Source: an uncultured Verrucomicrobiota bacterium
GTDB lineage: Bacteria > Verrucomicrobiota > Kiritimatiellia > RFP12 > UBA1067
Length of the DNA stretch: 12,926 nucleotides
Direction: 5' to 3'
Assembly: GCA_945613785.1 (NCBI GenBank)
Contig: CALZAJ010000024.1
Coordinates: 1 to 12,926 of the forward strand
Shown: one piece after another, positions 6,361-12,558 of the stretch
Numbering within the stretch: the stretch's first letter is position 1
How the letters are laid out: each line of letters starts with the position of its first letter
Translations under genes and position numbers: made by a program
Notes under the pieces: model-generated
What the model saw: only the letters and a program-made list of their open reading frames with translations
Told to the model about the DNA's origin: nothing
Database searches by the model: none

Positions 6361-7250
6361 GCCATCAGCTTGATCGAGGAAACGCCTTCGGTCTCACGCG
6401 GCTTGAAGGACAGGCCCTGCTCGATGTCGAGGCAGAGCATCATCACGTCACGCCAGGTCGGAATGCGGAAGTCGCGATTCTTGACGAGCATCGCTTCCAG
6501 CAGCTGGCAGAAGCCCTCGGAGAGGGCGGGACGGTAAAGACGCGGATCCTTGCCCTGACAGGCATCGCTGCAGTGTGCGCGCATCATGGCCTCGGTATCA
6601 AGCCCGGGGAAGAGCACGCGGCCGGTCGCCAGGTGATAGATGGACGCGGCGAGGGAGTAGATGTCGGCGCGACAGTCGGGTTCGACATCGCCGTAGACCT
6701 GTTCGGGGGAGATATAGGCCGGCGTTCCCATCACGTGTTCGGGGGTGACGTGTTGTCCGTCCTTCAGGTAGTTGAAGGTGTGGCAGAGTCCGAGGTCCGT
6801 CAACTTGACGATACCGTCCGTGTTGATCATGATGTTCTCGGGCTTGATGTCGCAATGGACGACGCCATGCTCATTCCAGGCGTAGTCGAGGGCGGCGGCG
6901 ATGGACTCGCAGATTAACAGGCAGTCGCCCTCCTGGAGGTGCTGTTTGCGTCCGAGAAGGGCGCTGAAGTTGTAGCCGTCCACATACTCCATGATGTAGT
7001 ACCAGACGCCCTCGTGATTGCTCAGCTGGTAGCTCTTGACGACGCCCTGGTGGTTGATCTGCTCCATGACCTTCTCTTCGGTCTTGAAGAGAGCGAGATC
7101 TTCCTTGTTCTTGGTCAGCTCGTTGTTGAGAATCTTGACTGCGACGATCTCGTTGCGGGTTTCGTCAAGGGCCTTCCAGACCGTCGACATGCCGCCGACG
7201 CCGATTTTTTCGATGAATCTCAGATTCGGTAGAGGGGGTGCGTAGTCCAT
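6357..7250 (-). CDS. Minimal Ser/Thr protein kinase (Hanks type)
   Basis: A 297-residue eukaryote-like kinase that is almost all catalytic domain, with no transmembrane helix and no extra sensor domain, hence cytoplasmic. Visible motifs are the glycine loop IGVGGMSTVW (16-25), VAVK with K39, the catalytic loop HCDIKPEN (132-139; D134, K136, N139), the metal motif DLG (152-154) instead of DFG, GTPAYISPEQ with SPE in place of APE, and D197 in the F helix. Cysteine replaces arginine before D134, so it is a non-RD kinase and may not need activation-loop phosphorylation. The catalytic residues are intact, so activity is expected. ATG 7250 is chosen because the kinase fold begins there and it overlaps the upstream TGA by one base (TGATG), implying translational coupling to the zinc-knuckle gene. 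Confidence 0.92.
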   Translation of the reverse strand: MDYAPPLPNLRFIEKIGVGGMSTVWKALDETRNEIVAVKILNNELTKNKEDLALFKTEEKVMEQINHQGVVKSYQLSNHEGVWYYIMEYVDGYNFSALLGRKQHLQEGDCLLICESIAAALDYAWNEHGVVHCDIKPENIMINTDGIVKLTDLGLCHTFNYLKDGQHVTPEHVMGTPAYISPEQVYGDVEPDCRADIYSLAASIYHLATGRVLFPGLDTEAMMRAHCSDACQGKDPRLYRPALSEGFCQLLEAMLVKNRDFRIPTWRDVMMLCLDIEQGLSFKPRETEGVSSIKLMA

Positions 7251-8065
7251 CAGAATCCGCCACCTTTCTTCTTGATGCCAAGCCCATTGCACTTTTTGCA
7301 GGGATGGGCCTTCCGTCCGTTGCATTCGGGACAGAGAACGAATTTGGCGCCTTCGCAGGTCGGACACACAAGGACGGTCGTCTTCGTCTCCTTGATGGTC
7401 TTGGTCCTGCTGCCGGACGAGCTCCGGAAGCCGCTGTTGCGGTTGTAGCCGTTGTTGCCGCTCATGCCGCCCGAGCGGCGACGGGTCTTTTCGGTCGTCG
7501 TCTTGGTGACCAGGAAGCCGTTCTTGCAGTCGTTTTCGGGACACGGCAGCACGCCGCGTCCGCTGCATTTCTTGCAGGCTTCAATGCCAGACCAGTTGCA
7601 TTTCGTGCAGGCCTTGCCGAAGGCCTCCTCGATCATCTTCTTCTTGTTGCGGTCAAGCGACTCGTAGGCGTCGTGGGGTACGAAGGCCTCGCCGACGGAG
7701 AGTTCGCCCTTGCCGCGGTGCTCGGCGACGAAGGTTTCGTGGTCACGGGCGATCTGCAGGGTGATGTCCGCAGGATCCATGAAGGAGGCGAAGCGACCCT
7801 CGCCCTTGCAGAGCGGACATTTTTTGCGCTTCTTCTTGGAACCGCCCAGGAGGCGGCCGTCATGCTGACCGAAGTCCGGCTCCTCCAGCAGGAGCTCGCG
7901 CTTGCCGACGCACGCGGGACAGATCGTATAGCCCGTCATGTCCGGCTTCTCCGCCTTCGCCTCGACGCCCTCGGCCGGCGGCGCGATGATGAAATTGGCG
8001 GCCTGGTTCCGAGCCTCGAAGAAGGGCAGGAAGGAGAGTGCGAGTAGGAAGACCGACGTGTTCAT
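7250..8065 (-). CDS. Cysteine-rich protein with eight CXXC-type zinc knuckles (DnaJ-like repeats)
   Basis: A 271-residue protein of unknown function. It carries eight cysteine pairs: C49/52, C83/86, C153/156, C164/167, C175/180, C234/237, C245/248 and C256/259. Several have the CxxCxGxG form of the DnaJ zinc centre. By analogy four zinc ions could be bound, but there is no J domain. The pairs fall into clusters separated by a charged middle (about 95-150) and a Gly/Ser/Arg/Thr low-complexity linker (about 187-230). The N-terminus (residues 5-16, VFLLALSFLPFF) is hydrophobic but lacks basic residues, so it could be a poor signal peptide or a membrane anchor. The start overlaps the response-regulator stop (ATGA), with GGGGGA 4 nt upstream. 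The end overlaps the kinase start, pointing to a kinase partner or substrate. Confidence 0.85.
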   Translation of the reverse strand: MNTSVFLLALSFLPFFEARNQAANFIIAPPAEGVEAKAEKPDMTGYTICPACVGKRELLLEEPDFGQHDGRLLGGSKKKRKKCPLCKGEGRFASFMDPADITLQIARDHETFVAEHRGKGELSVGEAFVPHDAYESLDRNKKKMIEEAFGKACTKCNWSGIEACKKCSGRGVLPCPENDCKNGFLVTKTTTEKTRRRSGGMSGNNGYNRNSGFRSSSGSRTKTIKETKTTVLVCPTCEGAKFVLCPECNGRKAHPCKKCNGLGIKKKGGGF

Positions 8066-9468
8066 TGAATCCCCCAGGCGTTGAGTTTACGGTGAATGGT
8101 GCGACGGGAAATCCCCAGAAGGTCCGCGGCTTTGGACTTGTTGCCGCCGCATTTCGCGAGCGCGTCAAGGATCGCGGACTTCTCCTGGTCGGCGAGGGAC
8201 GTCTCGCCGACGGCCGCAGGAACCGTTCGGATCGCCACTGGCTCTGACGTGACCGCCGATGGTACGACCGCAGGACTCTCAACAGTCCGACGCTTGACGT
8301 CCTCCGGCACGTCTTCCAGCGTCAGCTTCGGCCCTGCGGCAAGGACGACCATCTTTTCGATGACATTGCGCAGCTGGCGGACGTTCCCCGGCCAATCGTA
8401 GTCCTCGATGGCCTTCAGGGCGGGGCGCTCGATTCCCGAGACGGTGCCGCCGTTTTTCTTCGAGAACTGCTTCAGGAACTTCAGGGCGAGCGCCTCGATG
8501 TCCTCCTTGTGCTCCCGGAGGGCGGGCGTGCGGATGTCGATGACGTTGAGCCGATAATAGAGATCTTCACGAAAGCGGCCCTCCGCCACCAGCTTCGCGA
8601 GACTCTTGTTCGTCGCGGTCACGAGACGGAAGTCCGAACGACGCTCCTTGGTCTCGCCGACGCGCTGGAAGGTGTGGGTCTCGAGGACGCGCAACAGCTT
8701 GACTTGGACATTGGCGTCGATCTCGCCGATCTCATCCAGGAAGAGCGTTCCGCCGTCCGCCGTCTCGAAGCAGCCGGCGCGGTCCGCCACCGAGCCCGTG
8801 TAGGCACCCTTGATCGAGCCGAAGAGTTCGGCCTCGAGAAGGGTCGGCGTGAGCGACGAGCATTCGACGGCGACGAAGGGACCCTTGGCGCGCTTGGACT
8901 GCTCGTGGATTGCGTGGGCCGTCAGCTCCTTGCCGGAGCCGCTCGGGCCCTCGATGAGCACGCTTGCTTCGGTCGGGGCGACCTTGCGGATCAGATGGTA
9001 GACGCGCTCCATCGCTGGCGACCGTCCGATGAACGCTTCGAGACCGTCGTCGGACGTCTCGTTCTTCGTTTCCTCGGATTCGATTCGCTTCCTCAACGCA
9101 CACTTCTCGAGGGCCTTGGCGATTCTAAACTCAAGCTTCGCAAGATCCGTAATCGGCTTGGTCATGAAGTCGTCCGCACCGTCCTTCATCGCCTCGACCG
9201 CAAGATCGATCTCGCCAAACGCCGTGATGAGGATCGCCCCCATCGTCGGATTGACGGCCTTGGCCTTCTTGATCAGTTCGACGCCGTTGTCCCCGGGCAT
9301 CTTGTAGTCGGTCAACAGCAGGGCGAGGTCGGGCGTCGCCGTGATGATTTGCATTGCTTGTTCGGCATCCGCCGCCGTCAGGCAGTCGTAGCTGCCGGAC
9401 AGCACGCGGGCCATCACGTCGCGCGTGGGCTTCTCGTCGTCGGTAATGAGGATCTTCGGCTTTGACAT
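8062..9468 (-). CDS. NtrC-family sigma54-dependent response regulator
   Basis: A 468-residue enhancer-binding transcription activator. Receiver domain (1-120): acidic pocket D10/D11, phosphoacceptor D54 in LLTDYKMPG, T82 and K104. AAA+ domain (about 145-380): Walker A GPSGSGKE (174-181), Walker B LFLDEIGE (D245, E246), RFREDLYYRLNV, and the sigma54-contacting loop as GAYTGS (221-226) rather than GAFTGA. C-terminal Fis-type helix-turn-helix (about 430-465), GGNKSKAADLLGISRRTIHRKL. Its partner is almost certainly the histidine kinase encoded 32 nt upstream. Targets are unknown; I found no -24/-12 promoter in the intergenic DNA here. No Shine-Dalgarno precedes ATG 9468. Family call is firm. Confidence 0.95.
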   Translation of the reverse strand: MSKPKILITDDEKPTRDVMARVLSGSYDCLTAADAEQAMQIITATPDLALLLTDYKMPGDNGVELIKKAKAVNPTMGAILITAFGEIDLAVEAMKDGADDFMTKPITDLAKLEFRIAKALEKCALRKRIESEETKNETSDDGLEAFIGRSPAMERVYHLIRKVAPTEASVLIEGPSGSGKELTAHAIHEQSKRAKGPFVAVECSSLTPTLLEAELFGSIKGAYTGSVADRAGCFETADGGTLFLDEIGEIDANVQVKLLRVLETHTFQRVGETKERRSDFRLVTATNKSLAKLVAEGRFREDLYYRLNVIDIRTPALREHKEDIEALALKFLKQFSKKNGGTVSGIERPALKAIEDYDWPGNVRQLRNVIEKMVVLAAGPKLTLEDVPEDVKRRTVESPAVVPSAVTSEPVAIRTVPAAVGETSLADQEKSAILDALAKCGGNKSKAADLLGISRRTIHRKLNAWGIQ

Positions 9469-9481
9469 CGTTTGGTTTCTG

Positions 9482-9499
9482 CCCGTCGCGGGCGACGGG
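9482..9499 (-). repeat. GC-rich perfect inverted repeat in the kinase-regulator gap
   Basis: Perfect 8-nt arms, CCCGTCGC and GCGACGGG, with a 2-nt centre (realistically a 7-bp stem with a 4-nt loop). It lies 1 nt after the histidine-kinase stop and 13 nt before the response-regulator start. There is no U-run, so it is more likely an mRNA-stability or translation element than a terminator. Confidence 0.55.
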
Positions 9500-9500
9500 G

Positions 9501-10559
9501 TTACTTGAGTGCTCGGACCCGCTTTTCGAGACGCGGGATCCTGATGGTGAATGTGGTTCCCTTGCCGACTTCGGATTCGACGGCGATCGTGCCCCCATGG
9601 TCGCGGACGAGACGGGCGGTGATCATCAGCCCGAGTCCCGTGCCGTGTTCCTTGGAGGTCCGATAGGGTTCGAAGAGATGGGCGACCTGTTCGGACGTCA
9701 TGCCCAGCCCGCTGTCCTTCAGGCGCACGATGACGTCGTTGTCGTCGTAGGTGACGTCGATGTCGATCGCGCCGCCGTCGCGAATCGCCTCGAAGGCGTT
9801 CTTGAGCAAGTTGAAGAAGACCTGCTCCATCTGTGCGACGTCGATCGCCGTCGTCGGCAGCGAGCCCGGCACGTCGACGGTGACGGCGATGCGGTGCTGT
9901 TCGAACTGCGACTTCAGCGCGGAGAGACAGCTGGTGAGCGGACCCGTCACCGCCGCCGGCGCAAGGTTCGGACGCGAAGGACGCAGCGCGGACAGGAAAC
10001 CGCGGAGGATCCCATCCAGACGCTCGACCTGATGACGGCTCTCCTTGATGATCTCGGCGGCATCCGGCGGGTTGCGCTCGAGCAGCTGCAGGTTCAGGGA
10101 CAGGGCGTTGAGCGGATTTCCGATCTCGTGGGCAACGCCCGAGGCGAGGTCACGGACCGCGTTAAAGGCGCCGCGCTGAAGCTCTTCCTCCGACCGTTCC
10201 TTCTCGGCTGTCACGTCGCGGACGTAGACGAGCGTCCCGTTCTCGACGGGAACCGTCTGGAGCTCCAGCGTGCGCGCTTCAGGGTAGGTGATCGAGATCT
10301 CGCGCTTCGAGGACTTGCCATAGGGCAGGTCGAGCTCGGGAAGGGCGTCGGACGGTTCCATGCCCAGCAGCGCCTTGGCCGCAGGATTCGACTTCTGAAT
10401 CGTCCCCGTCTCGTCGACGAGGATGATGCCGAGCGTGATGGTGCGGAACAGCGTGTCGAGGGCGGAGGCCTCGCCCGACAAGAGCTCGTACTGCTCTCGA
10501 AGCTGATTCGCGTCGAGCTTGCCGATGTGGCGTCTGACTCCCTTGAAATAGTCCTTCAA
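9501..10559 (-). CDS. Soluble PAS-domain sensor histidine kinase (NtrB-like)
   Basis: A 352-residue cytoplasmic kinase without membrane helices. Residues about 35-115 read as a PAS sensor (LGIILVDETGTIQKSNPAAKALLG, then TLVYVRDVTAEKE). HisKA has phosphoacceptor H144 in ASGVAHEIGNPLNAL. The ATPase domain shows the N box (N250, N254 in FFNLLKNAFEAI), DSGLGM (282-287) and GTGLGL (306-311). It should phosphorylate the NtrC-type regulator encoded next. I choose TTG 10559 as the start: a perfect AAGGAG (10572-10567) sits 7 nt upstream, and it lies 19 nt after the hisC stop. The in-frame ATG at 10604 would add 15 residues but overlap hisC with no ribosome site. Confidence 0.92.
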   Translation of the reverse strand: MKDYFKGVRRHIGKLDANQLREQYELLSGEASALDTLFRTITLGIILVDETGTIQKSNPAAKALLGMEPSDALPELDLPYGKSSKREISITYPEARTLELQTVPVENGTLVYVRDVTAEKERSEEELQRGAFNAVRDLASGVAHEIGNPLNALSLNLQLLERNPPDAAEIIKESRHQVERLDGILRGFLSALRPSRPNLAPAAVTGPLTSCLSALKSQFEQHRIAVTVDVPGSLPTTAIDVAQMEQVFFNLLKNAFEAIRDGGAIDIDVTYDDNDVIVRLKDSGLGMTSEQVAHLFEPYRTSKEHGTGLGLMITARLVRDHGGTIAVESEVGKGTTFTIRIPRLEKRVRALK

Positions 10560-10566
10560 CTCGGGG

Positions 10567-10572
10567 CTCCTT
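10567..10572 (-). promoter_or_regulatory. Ribosome binding site that decides the histidine-kinase TTG start
   Basis: AAGGAG on the minus strand, 7 nt before TTG 10559, in the short gap after the hisC stop. It is the reason for preferring the TTG over the longer ATG frame at 10604. Confidence 0.7.
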
Positions 10573-10578
10573 GAAAAG

Positions 10579-11625
10579 TCAGCGGACGAGCTCGTCCAAC
10601 GCACCCAAGAGGATCGCCATCTGTTCGTCGGTGCCGATCGTGATGCGCAGACGGTCGCCCGTCAGCGGACCCGGGAAGTAGCGGACGAAGATGTTGCGCG
10701 CCTTGAGCGCGGCGAACAGCCCGGCGGCCGTCTGCGGCGCCGGCGGCTTGGCGAACACGAAGTTCGAGGCGCTCGGCAGGACATCCCAGCCGCTCTTCAC
10801 CAACGCCTTGAAGAACGCCTTGCGCGTCTTCACGACCTTCGCCACCGTCTTGCGGTGGTAGGCCTTGTCCTTGAACGCGGCCAGCGCCACGGCCTGGGCC
10901 ACGGCGTCGACGTTGTACGAATCCTTGACCTTGAACATCGCCTCGATGAGATCGGCCGGACCGATGCAATAGCCGACGCGCAGGCCCGCGAGCGAGTAGC
11001 TCTTCGAGAACGTGCGCATGACCATCACGTTGCGGTTCTTCGGCGCCAGGGCAAGCGAGAGGCAGTCGCCTTCCGCGAAGTCGGCATAGGCCTCGTCGAC
11101 GATCACGACGCCCGGAAATTTCTTCGCGAACTCCGCAATCGTCGCGGGCTCGGCCCATTCGCCCGTCGGCGCGTTAGGATTCGTCCAGAGGAACAGGGAG
11201 ACATTCTTCAGCTTTGCGCCGTTCACCTTGACCTTCTCGTTGCACGGCGAACCCGCCCAGGGCACGTCACGGATGGCCGCCAACGTCTTGTAGAGCGAGT
11301 AGCTCGGATCAAGCGAGCCGATGGATTCGTCGTTCTCGACGAAGGCCTTGGCGGCGATCGCCAGGACCTCGTCGGACCCGTTGCCGACGAACACGTTGTC
11401 GACCGTGCAGCCGTTGGCCTTGGCAATCGCGGCGCGGAGCTCCATGAAGTTCGGGTCGGGATAACGGCGCAGACGGTCGAGATCGAACGACTTCAGCACG
11501 TCCGCGCACTTCGGAGACGGCGGATAGGGGTTCTCGTTGGTGTTGAGCTTGACGACATCCTTGGACTTCGGCTGCTCGCCCGGGACATAGGCCTCGAGCT
11601 TCTTTACTGATTCAGTAATTCGCAT
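10579..11625 (-). CDS. hisC: Histidinol-phosphate aminotransferase
   Basis: PLP enzyme converting imidazole-acetol phosphate to histidinol phosphate with glutamate in histidine synthesis; relatives also act on aromatic amino acids. The 348-residue product has the class I/II fold: LNTNENPYPPSP near the N-terminus, GNGSDEVL (81-88), TNPNAPTG (148-155; N151), D177 and Y180 in VDEAYADF, the PLP-binding K208 in FSKSYSLAGLRVGY, R216, and the substrate-binding arginine in LRITIG near the C-terminus. Length is normal. The ATG at 11625 lies inside the preceding lipoprotein gene (22-nt overlap), with no Shine-Dalgarno, so translation is probably coupled. No other his gene is nearby; its place in a signalling operon is unusual. 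Confidence 0.93.
   Translation of the reverse strand: MRITESVKKLEAYVPGEQPKSKDVVKLNTNENPYPPSPKCADVLKSFDLDRLRRYPDPNFMELRAAIAKANGCTVDNVFVGNGSDEVLAIAAKAFVENDESIGSLDPSYSLYKTLAAIRDVPWAGSPCNEKVKVNGAKLKNVSLFLWTNPNAPTGEWAEPATIAEFAKKFPGVVIVDEAYADFAEGDCLSLALAPKNRNVMVMRTFSKSYSLAGLRVGYCIGPADLIEAMFKVKDSYNVDAVAQAVALAAFKDKAYHRKTVAKVVKTRKAFFKALVKSGWDVLPSASNFVFAKPPAPQTAAGLFAALKARNIFVRYFPGPLTGDRLRITIGTDEQMAILLGALDELVR
11604..11618. repeat. Perfect 15-nt palindrome at the lipoprotein/hisC junction
   Basis: TTACTGA-T-TCAGTAA, two perfect 7-nt arms around one base, spanning the end of the second lipoprotein gene and codons 3-7 of hisC. It may be an operator or chance; it also encodes protein in two frames. Confidence 0.4.
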
Positions 11626-12011
11626 GGTAGTTTCGGTTCTTGATGGGGCTCCTCAAAGATGAGCTCCGCGCTCGTGTGGCAGACGTGACGCTTGAAGAGG
11701 ATGACCATCACGTTCTCGTCGGTCGTGTAGCTGATGACGTTCTTGTAGGTCTTCGCGCCGCGCTTCCGCAAGGCGTAGTCGAGCATCTTCATGTTGTTCT
11801 CGAGCGTGACCGTCTGGCTGAACAGTCGGCATTCGTTCGCGTTCGGACGCTCGGGATTGCCCGAGGCAAGCGGAATGAAGTTCAGGAGATACCAGCCCGT
11901 GTTGGTTATATCCACGACCGTGTGGCCGCCCTTGTCGCAGAAGGTGACGGATGCGCAACCGGAGAACAGCAGCCCGCCCAGGACCGCGCAGATTGACAGG
12001 ATGCGCTTCAC
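11604..12011 (-). CDS. Small lipoprotein B, paralogue of the preceding gene
   Basis: A 135-residue predicted lipoprotein of unknown function. The start is GTG 12011, forming a GTGA overlap with the previous stop; it places a basic n-region (MKRIL) before a hydrophobic stretch and lipobox LFSGC with C19 as the lipidated residue. A longer open frame upstream overlaps the neighbouring gene and is rejected. The mature part carries NTGWYLLNFIPLASGN (37-52), matching the neighbour's NYGWYLFHCIPVACGN, and a later TTDENVM matching STSESVM, so the two are tandem duplicates. Beyond the lipid cysteine it has C25, C61, C111 and C130. The end overlaps hisC by 22 nt. Location is probably outer or inner membrane, facing the periplasm. 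Confidence 0.8.
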   Translation of the reverse strand: MKRILSICAVLGGLLFSGCASVTFCDKGGHTVVDITNTGWYLLNFIPLASGNPERPNANECRLFSQTVTLENNMKMLDYALRKRGAKTYKNVISYTTDENVMVILFKRHVCHTSAELIFEEPHQEPKLPCELLNQ

Positions 12012-12436
12012 TCCACCACCCCCGAGAGCTGGACCTCGCGATAGGTCAGGAGGTACGGAATCGGCAACGGAATCTGGAAGCCGGGAATGTTCAGCATGAC
12101 GGACTCCGACGTCGAATAGGCGAGGTCGTGGATCTTCACGTCCTCCAGCCGACGGCCGGATTCTGCGGCGAACTTCTTCGTCTCGCCCATGAAACGGGAC
12201 TGAATCTTGTCCATCGTCACATCGTCGCGGAACGTGACGAAGGGAACCCACGGATTCTCACTCGCGTTGCCACAGGCAACGGGGATGCAATGGAACAGGT
12301 ACCAACCGTAATTACCGACCAGAATGTGGTCGTTCCCGGAATGGCGCAGATGCCCACGCTCGATCGAGAAACAGCCCGAAATGATGGAGGCTGACGCGAG
12401 TATGAGAAGGGCGATCATGGTGTGTTGAAAACGCAT
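12008..12436 (-). CDS. Small lipoprotein A, first gene of the minus-strand operon
   Basis: A 142-residue predicted lipoprotein of unknown function. N-terminus MRFQHTMIALLILASA followed by lipobox IISGC, with C22 lipidated. It contains NYGWYLFHCIPVACGN (42-57) and YSTSESVML, both shared with the next gene, and a C-terminal segment rich in Pro and hydrophobic residues (about 117-131, PGFQIPLPIPYLL). ATG 12436 is chosen over an in-frame ATG at 12472 because the latter lies in the -35 box of a well-placed promoter and would add a polar stretch before the signal peptide. The TATAAT ends 7 nt before the chosen ATG, so the message should be leaderless. It overlaps the next gene by 4 nt. Confidence 0.8.
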   Translation of the reverse strand: MRFQHTMIALLILASASIISGCFSIERGHLRHSGNDHILVGNYGWYLFHCIPVACGNASENPWVPFVTFRDDVTMDKIQSRFMGETKKFAAESGRRLEDVKIHDLAYSTSESVMLNIPGFQIPLPIPYLLTYREVQLSGVVE

Positions 12437-12443
12437 GATGGAT

Positions 12444-12472
12444 ATTATATTATTTCTCGTGCGCGCGCGCAA
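12444..12472 (-). promoter_or_regulatory. Promoter for the seven-gene minus-strand operon
   Basis: Minus strand: TTGCGC (12472-12467), 17-nt spacer, perfect TATAAT (12449-12444), then 7 nt to ATG 12436. The -35 matches the consensus only at TTG. Predicted leader 0-2 nt. Confidence 0.65.
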
Positions 12473-12479
12473 TGAGAAA
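12453..12479. repeat. Inverted repeat with alternating GC core over the operon promoter
   Basis: TTTCTC (12453-12458) and GAGAAA (12474-12479) flank 15 nt that include an alternating CG tract (about 12461-12470), a Z-DNA-prone sequence. It covers the spacer and -35 box of the minus-strand promoter, where an operator would be expected. A second pair, CGCGCAA (12466-12472) and TTGCGCG (12488-12494), overlaps it. Confidence 0.45.
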
Positions 12480-12496
12480 GTCCCAATTTGCGCGTG

Positions 12497-12515
12497 AAAT
12501 ATTCAAAATATTCAA
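12497..12515. repeat. Short AT-rich direct repeat in the divergent intergenic region
   Basis: Two copies of AAATATTCAA at 9-nt period (12497-12506 and 12506-12515), each containing the palindrome AATATT, in the 122-nt gap between the lipoprotein and manA genes. It could be an UP-like element or a regulator site; this is uncertain. Confidence 0.4.
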
Positions 12516-12543
12516 AAGTGTAGAGTTTTCAGATTGGAAATTG

Positions 12544-12552
12544 TGCTATAAT
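12544..12552 (+). promoter_or_regulatory. Extended -10 promoter for manA
   Basis: TGC followed by a perfect TATAAT (12547-12552) gives an extended -10. No good -35 is seen at 17 nt. The ATG starts 6 nt after the -10, so its A is at or next to the expected transcription start. Confidence 0.7.
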
Positions 12553-12558
12553 GGGGGC

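Noticed and set aside
6700..6747. TGTTCGGGGG repeated twice 38 nt apart
   Set aside because: Both copies encode Pro-Glu-containing segments (TPEHV and SPEQV) of the kinase; coincidental codon similarity.
7251..7568. 106-codon N-terminal extension of the Ser/Thr kinase frame
   Set aside because: It overlaps the zinc-knuckle gene in another frame, is basic low-complexity sequence, and the kinase fold starts right after ATG 7250.
7238..8047. Plus-strand open frame of 269 codons over the zinc-knuckle gene
   Set aside because: Ala/Leu/Arg-rich shadow; the opposite strand has sixteen paired cysteines and coupled starts and stops.
8509..10574. Two plus-strand frames of 318 and 370 codons opposite the two-component genes
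   Set aside because: Shadow composition; complete regulator and kinase motif sets lie on the minus strand.
12012..12251. 80-codon N-terminal extension of lipoprotein B
   Set aside because: It overlaps lipoprotein A in another frame and would bury the signal peptide; GTG 12011 gives a proper lipoprotein N-terminus.
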